Assembly (NCBI RefSeq): GCF_014199395.1
Contig: NZ_JACIJM010000003.1
Coordinates: forward strand, 1 to 64,000
Reading direction: 5' to 3'
DNA: 64,000 nt
Source of the DNA: Yoonia ponticola
GTDB taxonomy: Bacteria > Pseudomonadota > Alphaproteobacteria > Rhodobacterales > Rhodobacteraceae
The notes under the pieces were generated by a model. That model made no database searches, was not told the origin of the DNA, and worked only from the letters and a program-made list of their open reading frames with translations. Both the position numbers and the translations under genes were made by a program. Shown one piece after another: positions 53,165-62,448 of the stretch (position 1 is its first letter; each line of letters opens with the position of its first letter).

Positions 53165-54706
53165 ATGAAACCGGTAGTTCTCGCGATTATCTTTGGCACG
53201 TTAGCCACATCAGCGCCCGCGCAAGGCAAAGACCCTCTATCAGCGATTGATTGGTTATCGCAAAGCGTGGAACCCGCCGCTGCGGCACCCAGCCGCCGTC
53301 CGTCACCATTGCGTCCTAACGAGGCCCCTGTGTCCTCTGGGGCTGGCACGCCGAATGTGACCACGACGCCGCTTGATGGACCGTCGCCCGACCCGATTGG
53401 CTTGTTGTCGTCTGACCTGACGGGGCTGCCGATGTCGCTGTGGTCTGCCAGTACCGAATCTACATTGGTCACGCTGTTGCAAGCCCAACAGACTGACGGT
53501 CTGCCCGCGATGCAGGATTTGTTGAAAACACTGCTCATGGCCGAAGCTGATCCACCTTTGGGTGCCTCTGCTGCTGGTGGGTTGTTCCAAGCCCGCGTGG
53601 ACAAGCTGCTCGACATTGGTGCGATTGAACCGGCACAAGCTTTGCTGGAACAAGCCGGTGCCGACACGCCTGATCTGTTCCGCCGCTGGTTCGACGTCGC
53701 CTTGTTGACCGGCAGCGAAGACGCCGCCTGTCGCACCCTGAAATCCCGCATTGATGTGGCTCCAACCTATGCCGCCCGCATTTTCTGTCTGGCGCGTGGT
53801 GGCGATTGGGCTGCTGCTGCTTTGTCGCTGAACACGCACCGTGTCTTGGGTGATATCTCCGAGGAAGAAGAAGCGCTGCTCTCGCGGTTCCTTGATCCCG
53901 AACTTTACGAAGGCGAGCCGCGCTTGCGTCGCCCTGAACGGATCAGCCCGCTTGTGTTCCGCCTCTACGAGGCCATCGGCGAACGGATGACCACGAACCG
54001 CCTACCCCGTGCTTTTGCTCATGCAGACCTGCACAATCAGGTCGGCTGGAAAAGCCAGCTTGAGGCCGCCGAACGTCTGGCCCGCGACGGTGCGATTTCC
54101 AGCAACGTGCTGTTCGCGCTTTACACATCGGGTCGCCCTTCTGCGTCCGGTGGTGTGTGGGACCGTGCTGATGCGATCCAAGATTTTGACCGCGCGTTAC
54201 GTGACCAAGACGAAGACGCTGTTGCCGCCGCTCTGCCCGCCGCATGGGAAGCAATGCAGTTTGTGAAAACCGAAATCGCCTTTGCACAAGAATACGGCGT
54301 TGATCTGGTGGATGTGCCGTTGACAGGACGCGCCGCTGAAATCGCCACTACGGTGGGTCTTTTGTCGCCATCCTACGAGGACACGGCACTTGTGCGCACC
54401 GACGGCGATCCGTTCTTGATCGCGCTTGCCCGTGGTATCCCGCAAACCGTGGACAGCAACGACCCGTTGCGCATGGCGATTGCAGCAGCCTTTGGCGACG
54501 CAGTGGCCCCAGACGGGCTGGCGGAAATGGCCGCGAATGATCAGCTTGGCGAGGCGATTTTGCAGTCCATCGCATTGGTACATGTCGGGATGTCCGGCGA
54601 CTACCAAACCTTGACCGAGGCGCTGTCGTTCCTGCGATCCGTCGGGCTAGAAGACGTGGCCCGCCGCGCAGGCCTGCAACTGCTGTTACTTGAGCGGCAA
54701 ACATGA
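53165..54706 (+). CDS. Exported protein of the group annotated as 'antifreeze' upstream of xerD
   Basis: The 513-residue protein has an N-terminal signal peptide (VLAIIFGTLATSAPAQG), a Pro/Ala/Ser-rich segment (about 35-75), and a mostly alpha-helical, leucine- and alanine-rich body that looks like tandem helical repeats. Similar proteins in Rhodobacterales are often labelled antifreeze glycopeptide-like; I know of no evidence for that role. It overlaps xerD by four bases (ATGA). Confidence 0.75.
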   Translation: MKPVVLAIIFGTLATSAPAQGKDPLSAIDWLSQSVEPAAAAPSRRPSPLRPNEAPVSSGAGTPNVTTTPLDGPSPDPIGLLSSDLTGLPMSLWSASTESTLVTLLQAQQTDGLPAMQDLLKTLLMAEADPPLGASAAGGLFQARVDKLLDIGAIEPAQALLEQAGADTPDLFRRWFDVALLTGSEDAACRTLKSRIDVAPTYAARIFCLARGGDWAAAALSLNTHRVLGDISEEEEALLSRFLDPELYEGEPRLRRPERISPLVFRLYEAIGERMTTNRLPRAFAHADLHNQVGWKSQLEAAERLARDGAISSNVLFALYTSGRPSASGGVWDRADAIQDFDRALRDQDEDAVAAALPAAWEAMQFVKTEIAFAQEYGVDLVDVPLTGRAAEIATTVGLLSPSYEDTALVRTDGDPFLIALARGIPQTVDSNDPLRMAIAAAFGDAVAPDGLAEMAANDQLGEAILQSIALVHVGMSGDYQTLTEALSFLRSVGLEDVARRAGLQLLLLERQT

Positions 54707-55665
54707 GCCCTTCTGACCGCCCGATGATGAACTGGGTCCAAGCGTTCCTAGAGGCGCAAGCCGCCGAGTTGGACGCCGCGACCAATACGCAGCTGGCCTA
54801 TGCCAATGACCTCAAGGATTTTGCAGGTTGGCTGACACCGCTGGGCAAACACTTTGCCAATGCGACCCAAGACGACGTTGAAGGCTACCTGATCGAATGC
54901 GATACCCAAGGGCTGTCACGCTCCACCCGTGCGCGGCGGTTGTCTGCGATACGGCAACTTTACCGCTTTGCCTTTGAAGAAGGTTGGCGCGAGGACAACC
55001 CTGCGATCCAGATCAAGGGGCCAGGTAAAACCAAATCGCTGCCCAAAACGCTATCCATTGTCGAAGTTGACGCGCTGATCTCTGCGGCTGCAGCCCACCC
55101 GAAAGAAGGAAAACGCAACGCCTGCTTGATGCAATTGCTCTATGCAACGGGGATGCGTGTTACGGAACTTGTGACGTTGCCTGTGTCGGCCGCACGTGGT
55201 GATCCGCCGATGTTACTGGTGCGCGGTAAGGGCGGCAAAGAACGCATGGTGCCCCTGTCGCCCCCCGCCAAAGCGGCGATGGCGGACTGGTTGCATGTCT
55301 GGGATGCGACGAACGATGCAGGCCGTGCGCTGGGCAAACCGGAATCAAAATTCCTGTTCCCGTCACGTAGTAAAGCGGGCCACCTGACGCGCCACCACTT
55401 CTTTGGCATGATCAAAGATTTCGCGGTCAAAGCGGGCGTATCACCGGACAAAGTCACGCCGCACACGCTGCGCCACGCCTTCGCGACACATCTGCTCGAA
55501 GGTGGCGCTGATCTGCGGGCGATCCAGACCATGCTAGGCCATGCGGATGTGGCGACCACCGAAATATATACGCATGTTGTTGGTGAGAGACTGACAGCAC
55601 TTGTGATGGAACATCACCCGCTCGCCAAAGTCCCGCCCCGCGACCGCGACGACACGTCCTCATGA
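54703..55665 (+). CDS. xerD: Tyrosine recombinase XerD
   Basis: The 320-residue recombinase resolves chromosome dimers at dif with XerC. An N-terminal SAM-like domain (about 10-95) precedes the catalytic domain, whose motifs are RVTELV (first Arg), HTLRHAFATHLLE (His and Arg), LGHADVATTEIYTHV (His and nucleophile Tyr, about 293). No attachment site or mobile cargo is nearby, fitting a core XerD rather than an element integrase. Confidence 0.92.
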   Translation: MSPSDRPMMNWVQAFLEAQAAELDAATNTQLAYANDLKDFAGWLTPLGKHFANATQDDVEGYLIECDTQGLSRSTRARRLSAIRQLYRFAFEEGWREDNPAIQIKGPGKTKSLPKTLSIVEVDALISAAAAHPKEGKRNACLMQLLYATGMRVTELVTLPVSAARGDPPMLLVRGKGGKERMVPLSPPAKAAMADWLHVWDATNDAGRALGKPESKFLFPSRSKAGHLTRHHFFGMIKDFAVKAGVSPDKVTPHTLRHAFATHLLEGGADLRAIQTMLGHADVATTEIYTHVVGERLTALVMEHHPLAKVPPRDRDDTSS

Positions 55666-55730
55666 CACGACTTGATTAGATTGAACCGAACCCCTATCTC
55701 ACACCAGTATTTTACCGATGAAAGACCCTG

Positions 55731-57032
55731 ATGGACCCCTCGACATTTGACGCCGCCTTTTGGTTTACAGCCGTGGCGATTTTGGTTTTGCTGGCATTAT
55801 CCGGCTTTTTTTCCGGGTCTGAAACCGCGCTGACCGCGGCATCGCGGGGCAAGTTACGCTCTGCGGCGGATCGCGGATCAAAAGGCGCGGAAACCGCACT
55901 TGATTTAACAGAAGACAGTGAACGGCTGATCGGCTCAGTCCTGCTGGGCAACAACGTGGTGAACATCCTTGCCACATCGCTGGCTACCGCCGTGCTGACC
56001 AAAGTATTCGGGCAAAACGGGGTCGCAGCCGCCACGCTGATCATGACGCTACTCGTGCTGATCTTTGCCGAAGTGTTGCCGAAGACCTACGCCATCACGA
56101 ACCCCGAATTGGTGGCATCGCGTGTCGCACGGCCCATCGCGTTTGTGGTGCTGGTCTTTTCGCCCGTCGTGTCGATGGTGCGTGTGCTTGTGCGCGCAAT
56201 CCTGAGGATGTTTGGCGTGCAGACCGACCCTGACAGCCATATCCTTGCGGTGCGTGAAGAAATCGCTGGCGCGTTGCAGTTGGGCCATTCCGAAGGCTTT
56301 GTGGAAAAAGAAGACCGTGACCGGATTTTGGGCGCATTGGACCTGAACGACCGTGCGGTGGAAGAAATCATGCTGCACCGCTCGAATATCGAAATGGTGG
56401 ATGCGGCGCTGCCGCCGAGCGAGATTTTAAAACAAATCCTACAATCCAAAAACACACGGCACCCGATCTACAAAGACGATCCCGAAAACATCGTCGGCGT
56501 AATCCACGCCAAAGACGTGTTGCGGTCGATGTACGAGCTGCTGACTGCAGAAACCGACACCAGCGACGCGATGGAAAAATTCGACATCATGTCGGTGGCC
56601 ACCGCGCCATACTTTGTACCCGAAACCACCACGCTTGATGATCAAATGCGGCAGTTCCTACGCCGCAAGACGCATTTCGCACTGGTCGTGGACGAATACG
56701 GTGGGTTGCAAGGTCTGATCACGCTCGAAGACATTCTGGAAGAGATAGTCGGTGAGATTGCCGATGAATTTGACGGCGATGAAGACTACCAGATCGAGCA
56801 ATGCGATGACGGCACGTATATGGTCGACGGCAGCATCACGATCCGCGATTTAAACCGTGCGCACGACTGGAACATGCCCGACGACGAAGCCAATACCGTC
56901 GCAGGTCTGGTGATCCATGAGGCACAGATGATCCCTGTTGAGGGCCAAGTATTCAGCTTCCACGGCTTCCGATTTGAGGTCGTGAGCAAAGAAGAAAACC
57001 GGATTTCCGAGTTGAAAATCCGGCCTCTTTGA
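55731..57032 (+). CDS. CorC/HlyC-family protein (DUF21, CBS pair, transporter-associated domain)
   Basis: The 433-residue protein has an N-terminal DUF21 membrane domain (about 8-200) with the early FFSGSETALTAASRG motif, two CBS domains (about 215-335) and a C-terminal CorC_HlyC domain with DGSITIRDLN. It is a CNNM/CorC-type protein linked to magnesium efflux or membrane damage resistance in relatives. It is monocistronic. Confidence 0.9.
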   Translation: MDPSTFDAAFWFTAVAILVLLALSGFFSGSETALTAASRGKLRSAADRGSKGAETALDLTEDSERLIGSVLLGNNVVNILATSLATAVLTKVFGQNGVAAATLIMTLLVLIFAEVLPKTYAITNPELVASRVARPIAFVVLVFSPVVSMVRVLVRAILRMFGVQTDPDSHILAVREEIAGALQLGHSEGFVEKEDRDRILGALDLNDRAVEEIMLHRSNIEMVDAALPPSEILKQILQSKNTRHPIYKDDPENIVGVIHAKDVLRSMYELLTAETDTSDAMEKFDIMSVATAPYFVPETTTLDDQMRQFLRRKTHFALVVDEYGGLQGLITLEDILEEIVGEIADEFDGDEDYQIEQCDDGTYMVDGSITIRDLNRAHDWNMPDDEANTVAGLVIHEAQMIPVEGQVFSFHGFRFEVVSKEENRISELKIRPL

Positions 57033-57103
57033 TCGGGCGCTGCGCCGGTTGCACCGACAGGATGCCTCCGGCGGGAGTTGTTTTGGCGACATGAAGGTGC
57101 GGG

Positions 57104-58645
57104 TTAGCGCCCTTTGAACAAGCTGCCCAAGATACCGCGAACGAGGCGGCGGCCTGTGGTGCCTTTGAGTTCCTTTGCCACCACGGATGCCAATGCCCCG
57201 CCAAAGCTGCTGTCTTTGCTGGACTTGCGCGATGTGGACCGGCCACTGGTGCCAGTGCCAGTGTAGCGGCGGGCCGCTTTGAATTCGCGGTCTTTTGCTT
57301 CGAGTTGGTCTTCTTCGGCTTCCGCTTTTTCAGCCGCTTTGGCGGCGTCATCGGCGCGTTTGGCCAGAATTTCATGCGCACTTTCGCGGTCGATTGTGGT
57401 GTCGTATTTGCCTGCCATTGGCGAGGCGGCCATGATTGCTGCGCGTGCGGTGGCGGTGATCGGGCCAAGGTGCGATGCTGGGGGACGGATCAGCGTGCGT
57501 TCCACGATTTGCGGGATGCCCTTGGCGTCCAGCATGGATGTAACAGCCTCGCCTGTGCCGACCTCTTGGATCGCGGCGGCAGTGTCGAAGGCCGGATTAT
57601 CGCGGTAGGTTTGTGCCGCGAGTTTCAACTCTTTACGGTCTTTTGCTGTGAAGGCCCGCAGCGCATGTTGCACGCGGTTACCCAATTGCGAGAGCACGTC
57701 GTCAGGCACATCGGCCGGGTTTTGCGTGATGAAATAGACGCCCACGCCTTTTGAACGGATCAGACGGGCGACTTGTTCGACCTTGTCCACCAGTGCTTTG
57801 GGGGCGTCGTCAAACAGCAGGTGGGCCTCGTCAAAGAAGAACACCAGTTTGGGTTTATCGGGATTGCCGACTTCGGGCATGACTTCGAACAGTTCGGACA
57901 ACAGCCAGAGCAGGAAGGTTGCATAAAGCCGCGGGCTACCCATGAGTTGGTCGGCCGCGAGGATGTTAATGATGCCGCGCCCGTCGGTGTCGGTCCGCAT
58001 CAGGTCAGCGAGATCAAGTGCAGGTTCGCCGAACAGGGCTGTACCGCCTTGGTTCTCCAGCACGAGAAGCTGGCGTTGGATCGCACCTACAGACGATGTC
58101 GCCACATTGCCGTAGCGCAAGGACAGATCGGACGCATGTTGCCCGACCCAGACCAGCAGTGATTGCAGATCTTTCAGATCCAGCAGCGGCAAGCCTTCTT
58201 CATCGGCCACGCGAAAGGCGACGTTCATCACGCCCTCTTGCACATCCGTTAATTCCATCAGGCGCGACAACAGCAACGGCCCCATTTCAGCGACGGTCGC
58301 ACGGATCGGGTGGCCTTGTTTGCCAAAGAGATCCCAAAATGTGACAGGGAATTTGTCGTATTGCAGGTCCAAGCCGATGGTGGCCGCCCGTTTCATAAAG
58401 GCGTCGTGCAGTTTGAAATCAACCGAACCAGCAGCCGCAAGGCCGGACAAATCACCCTTCACGTCCGATAGGAACACCGGCACGCCATTGGCGGAAAACC
58501 CTTCGGCCAAGATTTGCAGCGTCACCGTTTTACCAGTGCCCGTAGCCCCCGCGATTAGCCCATGCCTGTTGGATTTATCCAACAACAGCGATTGCGCCTC
58601 AGCGTAGTCTTGACCACCGCCACCAATGAAAATTCCGTCAGACAT
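57104..58645 (-). CDS. HerA-like ATPase (DUF853)
   Basis: The 513-residue ATPase has Walker [12 protein letters not shown] (about 33-43), Walker [15 protein letters not shown] (about 268) and a glutamine/arginine sensor region near [24 protein letters not shown]. The C-terminal tail is Lys/Ala-rich with a charged coiled-coil-like stretch. DUF853 proteins are cytoplasmic relatives of HerA/FtsK ATPases with no settled role. It is a single gene without a NurA-type partner. Confidence 0.88.
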   Translation of the reverse strand: MSDGIFIGGGGQDYAEAQSLLLDKSNRHGLIAGATGTGKTVTLQILAEGFSANGVPVFLSDVKGDLSGLAAAGSVDFKLHDAFMKRAATIGLDLQYDKFPVTFWDLFGKQGHPIRATVAEMGPLLLSRLMELTDVQEGVMNVAFRVADEEGLPLLDLKDLQSLLVWVGQHASDLSLRYGNVATSSVGAIQRQLLVLENQGGTALFGEPALDLADLMRTDTDGRGIINILAADQLMGSPRLYATFLLWLLSELFEVMPEVGNPDKPKLVFFFDEAHLLFDDAPKALVDKVEQVARLIRSKGVGVYFITQNPADVPDDVLSQLGNRVQHALRAFTAKDRKELKLAAQTYRDNPAFDTAAAIQEVGTGEAVTSMLDAKGIPQIVERTLIRPPASHLGPITATARAAIMAASPMAGKYDTTIDRESAHEILAKRADDAAKAAEKAEAEEDQLEAKDREFKAARRYTGTGTSGRSTSRKSSKDSSFGGALASVVAKELKGTTGRRLVRGILGSLFKGR

Positions 58646-58853
58646 GCGCTGCGTGCTCCTTTTTCTGTCGCGTCAAAATACATTCTTAACGTCTTTGCGC
58701 TAGGTCTAATGCACACACTGTCATCTTACCCCTCCCACGATGTGCAGCGTCACCTCCCTGTCAGACTTGCCGTGCCTTCGGGTACGGCATTTTTGGCCCG
58801 CCTTCGTTTTACCATTCGGCTCACAAATCCGTCGTATTTCGCAAAGTAACCTG

Positions 58854-58882
58854 TTGACGTAGCACAAACCCTTCCCTAAATT
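58854..58882 (+). promoter_or_regulatory. Sigma-70-type promoter for the small RNA
   Basis: TTGACG at 58854-58859 and TAAATT at 58877-58882 are separated by the ideal 17 bases. Predicted transcription would begin near 58889. Confidence 0.5.
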
Positions 58883-58888
58883 TCGCTC

Positions 58889-58955
58889 AATAAGTCGGCA
58901 AAGTCCGACAGGGAGATAGCGAAAGAAGGGTCCTTGCGTGCAGGGGCCCTTTTCT
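58889..58955 (+). ncRNA. Candidate small RNA of about 65-70 nucleotides
   Basis: Starting just after the promoter, the transcript would fold a GTCGG/CCGAC hairpin (58894-58909), then a purine-rich single-stranded stretch GGGAGATAGCGAAAGAA, then end in a terminator. The terminator is AAGGGTCC (58926-58933) paired with GGGCCCTT (about 58944-58951), followed by TTCTT. The layout of seed hairpin, open purine region and terminator is that of a trans-acting bacterial sRNA. No peptide of sense is encoded. It lies 130 bases upstream of ialB. Confidence 0.45.
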
Positions 58956-59080
58956 TATGGGGTTTGCACAGTCTCGTTCAGCTAATCAGCAGTCCTTTGC
59001 CACCTGCGACAGATTTGACCCTGACAGTTGCGATTTCGCGTGTTAACTCGTGACAAACTACAAACAATGGACTGATTTTC

Positions 59081-59764
59081 ATGTTGAAGACCGCTACACC
59101 GTTATTGATTGCCTTGATGTTGGCGACACCTGCTTTCGCACAGGAAACCGCCACAGATGACACCACAACCGAGCAAGCTGCGCCGGAAACACCGGAAACA
59201 GCAACCGAGGCTGAAGCCACACCAACAACCGACGCTGATCCAGCTGACGGTCTGTCGCTAGGCTCGCCGCTGGATAACGCCGAAGCACCGACCGTTGCTG
59301 ATTTGGCGATTGGTCAGCCGTATGTGCGTGGCGAATCCGGTGATTGGTTGTTCCGTTGCCTGAAAGCCGAAGAAGGCACTGACGATCCTTGCCAGTTGTA
59401 CCAACTTTTGAAGGACAGCAGCGGCAATTCCGTGGCCGAAATCAGCCTCTTCCCACTCGCAGGCTCTGGCCGTGCAGCAGCGGGCGCGACAATCGTAGCC
59501 CCGCTTGAAACACTGCTGACACAGCAATTGACTGTGGCTGTAGATGGCGGTGCGGCACGTCGCTACCCGTTCACATTCTGTAACACTGCAGGCTGCGTGG
59601 CGCGTGTTGGTTTTACGGCAGAAGAAGTGGCCCAGTTCAAACGGGGCAATGCCGCGACCATCACAATGGTTCCAGCAGCAGCACCAGACGAGACAGTTGA
59701 ATTGGCTGTGTCCCTGTCCGGATTCACGGCTGGCTACGACGAATTGGCCGCTGCGGCACAATAA
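59081..59764 (+). CDS. Invasion-associated locus B (IalB) family protein
   Basis: The 227-residue exported protein has a signal peptide ending AFAQE (about 22), a Thr/Ala/Glu-rich linker (about 23-60) and an IalB domain (about 75-227) with GDWLFRCLK and paired cysteines (CLK...DPCQLYQL and FCNTAGCVARVGF). IalB was named in Bartonella; in free-living alphaproteobacteria its role is unclear. It is monocistronic with a strong terminator. Confidence 0.88.
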   Translation: MLKTATPLLIALMLATPAFAQETATDDTTTEQAAPETPETATEAEATPTTDADPADGLSLGSPLDNAEAPTVADLAIGQPYVRGESGDWLFRCLKAEEGTDDPCQLYQLLKDSSGNSVAEISLFPLAGSGRAAAGATIVAPLETLLTQQLTVAVDGGAARRYPFTFCNTAGCVARVGFTAEEVAQFKRGNAATITMVPAAAPDETVELAVSLSGFTAGYDELAAAAQ

Positions 59765-59785
59765 GATCACCTTGTAAGCTATTGA

Positions 59786-59819
59786 AAGCGCCTTCAGTTT
59801 TACTGAGGGCGCTTTTTTT
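59786..59819 (+). terminator. Rho-independent terminator of ialB
   Basis: AAGCGCCTTCAG (59786-59797) pairs with CTGAGGGCGCTT (59803-59814) with one G-U pair, and seven Ts follow. It ends at the stop codon of the convergent ketoacyl synthase gene. Confidence 0.9.
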
Positions 59820-61026
59820 ATGCGGTGCGAAGTGCGATCACTGCGTTCAGCCCGCCGAAAGCAAAAGCGTTCGAAATCGCCACGTCCACCTTGGCCTCGC
59901 GGGCCGTGTTTGGCACCACGTCGAGCGCACATTCGGGGTCCGGTTGTTCGTAGTTGATCGTGGGCGCAATCACCCCGTCGCGCACTGCCATAATGCAAGC
60001 AAGCAGTTCCACAGCGCCGGTGCCGCCGATCAGATGGCCGTGCATCGATTTCGTGGACGAGATCATCAAATCATCCGCATGCGTCCCGAACACGTCCCTG
60101 ACAGCCGCGCATTCCGTCTTGTCGTTGGCCGCCGTCGCTGTGCCGTGCGCGTTGATGTAGCCCACGGCATTGGTCGGGATTTGTGCATCTGCCACGGCGC
60201 CCGCAATCGCCCGCGCGGCACCCTCTTTGGACGGCATCACAATGTCAGAGGCGTCAGAACACATTGCAAAGCCTACAACTTCGCATAATATCTCAGCCCC
60301 CCGCGCCATGGCGTGATCGCGGTCTTCGAACACAAACACGCCCGCGCCTTCGCCCTGTACCATGCCGTTGCGGTTGGCCGAAAACGGGCGGCAGCCGTCC
60401 TTGGACATGACGCGCAGCCCTTCCCAGGCCTTTATCCCGCCAAAGCACAACATCGACTCTGATCCGCCTGTGACCATCGCCGTGGCCATGCCGCAGCGCA
60501 CCATGTTGAAGGCTTGACCCATCGCGTGATTGCTTGACGCGCACGCCGTGGCAACCGTGAACGACGGGCCGCGCAGGTTCCATTCCATCGACACCTGCGA
60601 CACCGCAGCATTGTTCATCAGTTTTGGCACGATGAACGGGTGAACGCGGTTCTTGCCTTCTTCGTAAACAGCGCGAAAGTTTTCGTCTTGGGTGGTCAGG
60701 CCACCGCCGGACGTTCCCAGAATTACGCCGGATTTATCGCCAAGCGCTCCGTCAAACTGCAAGCCTGATTGCCCAATCGCCTCACGTGCTGCGAGCAGTG
60801 CAAATTGCGTAAAGCGATCATAAAGCGTGATCTGTTGGCGGTTGAAATGTGCGGTTTCGTCGTAATCGCGCACTTGCCCGCCGATCTTGATCTGCAAGCG
60901 GTCCACGTCGCGAATATCCAACGGGCCAATGCCGCAACGCCCCTCGCGCATCGCCTCTAGCGTCGTGGCAACATCGTGCCCCAGCGGGTTGATCGTGCCG
61001 GCACCTGTGATGACAACGCGGCGCAT
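59818..61026 (-). CDS. Beta-ketoacyl-ACP synthase (FabF/KAS II-like)
   Basis: The 402-residue condensing enzyme has the catalytic triad visible as C162 (TACASS), H in NAHGTAT (about 300) and H in SMHGHLIGGTG (about 335). The start at 61026 (MRRVVITGAG) replaces a longer frame that overlaps the ACP gene. It lies five bases downstream of a dedicated acyl carrier protein gene, which follows an LpxD-like gene. This suggests a special acyl chain rather than general fatty acid synthesis. Confidence 0.92.
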   Translation of the reverse strand: MRRVVITGAGTINPLGHDVATTLEAMREGRCGIGPLDIRDVDRLQIKIGGQVRDYDETAHFNRQQITLYDRFTQFALLAAREAIGQSGLQFDGALGDKSGVILGTSGGGLTTQDENFRAVYEEGKNRVHPFIVPKLMNNAAVSQVSMEWNLRGPSFTVATACASSNHAMGQAFNMVRCGMATAMVTGGSESMLCFGGIKAWEGLRVMSKDGCRPFSANRNGMVQGEGAGVFVFEDRDHAMARGAEILCEVVGFAMCSDASDIVMPSKEGAARAIAGAVADAQIPTNAVGYINAHGTATAANDKTECAAVRDVFGTHADDLMISSTKSMHGHLIGGTGAVELLACIMAVRDGVIAPTINYEQPDPECALDVVPNTAREAKVDVAISNAFAFGGLNAVIALRTA

Positions 61027-61030
61027 CCGC

Positions 61031-61294
61031 TTAGGCCTGTGCGGCCACAAGGCGCTCGACTGCTTTGACGATGGCCGCCACTGACGAGATGTCGAAATCG
61101 CTCTCTGATGGTTCGTTCGCATTGAAAGGCACGATGATATCAAAGGCTTCTTCGATACCAAAGATACTCTCAACAAGCCCCATACTGTCGATCCCCAACA
61201 TTTCCGGTGTGTCGGTCAGTTTGATATCGGAGGGGTCCATCAAGGCTTGTTCGGCAATGATTGCGACGACTTTGTCTTGGGTATTCACGGGCAA
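61031..61294 (-). CDS. Acyl carrier protein (non-housekeeping)
   Basis: The 87-residue carrier has the phosphopantetheine serine in LGIDSMG (about 33-39), where housekeeping ACPs have DSLD. The sequence IEEAFDI is followed by VPFNANEPSE, a longer loop than AcpP. It is the middle gene of the LpxD-ACP-ketoacyl synthase cluster. Confidence 0.9.
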   Translation of the reverse strand: MPVNTQDKVVAIIAEQALMDPSDIKLTDTPEMLGIDSMGLVESIFGIEEAFDIIVPFNANEPSESDFDISSVAAIVKAVERLVAAQA

Positions 61295-61318
61295 GTCCTC
61301 GGGTATTGGTGTTCGCTG

Positions 61319-62401
61319 TTATGTATCATCGTTCGGTTTGGAAACAAGTTTGCGACGGCCCGCATCTTTTGCCTCGTTACGTAAACTGCGTTGCTCCGCC
61401 CGAAAGGCCAGCATCGGTTTTGCGGGATAACCCATCATAAATTGACCACGAGGTGTATCACCCAGCACAATCGCGGCGCCACCGAGCAAGCAATCGGATC
61501 CAATAGTAATGTTGTCAGCAACACCAGATTTTCCTCCCAAAATAGAACGGTCACCAATCACAGCAGAGCCCGCCACAGCCGTTTGCGCGCAAAGCAAGCA
61601 ATTCTCGCCGACGATCACGTTGTGCCCGACTTGGACCAGATTATCGATCTTGGTGCCGCTGCCGATGCGCGTCGGTCTGATTGTGCCAGCGTCAACGGTC
61701 GAATTTGCGCCGATCTCGACATGATCGCCCAGCACGACGGACCCAAGCGAATGAATGCGGTGCTGTGTGGCGTCATCAATAGCCTCAAACGGAGTTTTGC
61801 CAAGCGTCCGCCTGCCCGTTTCGGCAATAGACGGCATCGCTGTGACAAAGGAAAACCCGTCCGCACCGATCACCACATTTGGTTGCAAAATCACATGATC
61901 GCCAATGACAACATCGCGACCAATACGCACGCCGGGATGCAGGATGCCTTGCGCACCGATCTGCACACCTGCACCGATGCTCACGAGTTCAGCCAACAGC
62001 GTATCCTGCCCGATCACCGCATCCGCGCCAATCACGCAGAACGGTCCAATCGTCACGTTCGCGCCGATCTTGGCGGCAGGATCAATCACCGCCGAGGGGT
62101 GAATCCCCTGCCCGACCAATGGCTTATCCATCATTTGCGTGAGAACGGACATCGCCAACCGCGGGCGCGGCACAACAATCGCCGCCTGCAACCCCAAGGC
62201 TTGCCAATCCGCATCGGCCCAGACAACTGCCGCTTGTGCGGCACTGGCCGTCAATGCATCGGCGTAGCGTTTCGACATTGCCAGCGCCAGATCATCCGGT
62301 CCCGCCATGCTAGGCTCGGCCAACCCAGACACGACAACACCACCATCCCCAAGAACGTCAGCGCCCAATGCGCGCGCAATATCAGCTACGGTTTGTGTCA
62401 T
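61319..62401 (-). CDS. LpxD-like UDP-3-O-acylglucosamine N-acyltransferase
   Basis: The 360-residue protein has an N-terminal uridine-binding-like domain and a left-handed beta-helix of hexapeptide repeats (about 105-330). The likely catalytic histidine is in QVGHNVIVG (about 248). LpxD adds a hydroxyacyl chain to UDP-acyl-glucosamine in lipid A synthesis. In its usual place lpxD is with fabZ and lpxA; here it is beside an ACP and a ketoacyl synthase, so it may be a second, specialised acyltransferase. Confidence 0.85.
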   Translation of the reverse strand: MTQTVADIARALGADVLGDGGVVVSGLAEPSMAGPDDLALAMSKRYADALTASAAQAAVVWADADWQALGLQAAIVVPRPRLAMSVLTQMMDKPLVGQGIHPSAVIDPAAKIGANVTIGPFCVIGADAVIGQDTLLAELVSIGAGVQIGAQGILHPGVRIGRDVVIGDHVILQPNVVIGADGFSFVTAMPSIAETGRRTLGKTPFEAIDDATQHRIHSLGSVVLGDHVEIGANSTVDAGTIRPTRIGSGTKIDNLVQVGHNVIVGENCLLCAQTAVAGSAVIGDRSILGGKSGVADNITIGSDCLLGGAAIVLGDTPRGQFMMGYPAKPMLAFRAEQRSLRNEAKDAGRRKLVSKPNDDT

Positions 62402-62448
62402 CTTGTCCTGCCCCTTGGCCCACCATGTAGCGGGCCGTTCAGACAGAC

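Larger units (their letters stand above)
58646..59080. other. Intergenic region of about 430 bases with a small RNA locus
   Basis: It separates the HerA-like gene from ialB. The right half holds a good promoter, hairpins and a terminator, listed separately. Nothing else is recognised. Confidence 0.5.

Noticed and set aside
54703-55665. Tyrosine recombinase as an element integrase
   Set aside because: Length, motifs and the conserved neighbour upstream fit housekeeping XerD; no attachment repeats found.
58881-58924. Outer stem TTTCGCT / AGCGAAA enclosing the small RNA hairpin
   Set aside because: The 5' arm overlaps the predicted -10 element, so it would not be in the transcript if that promoter is used. 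It may still be a DNA-level dyad.
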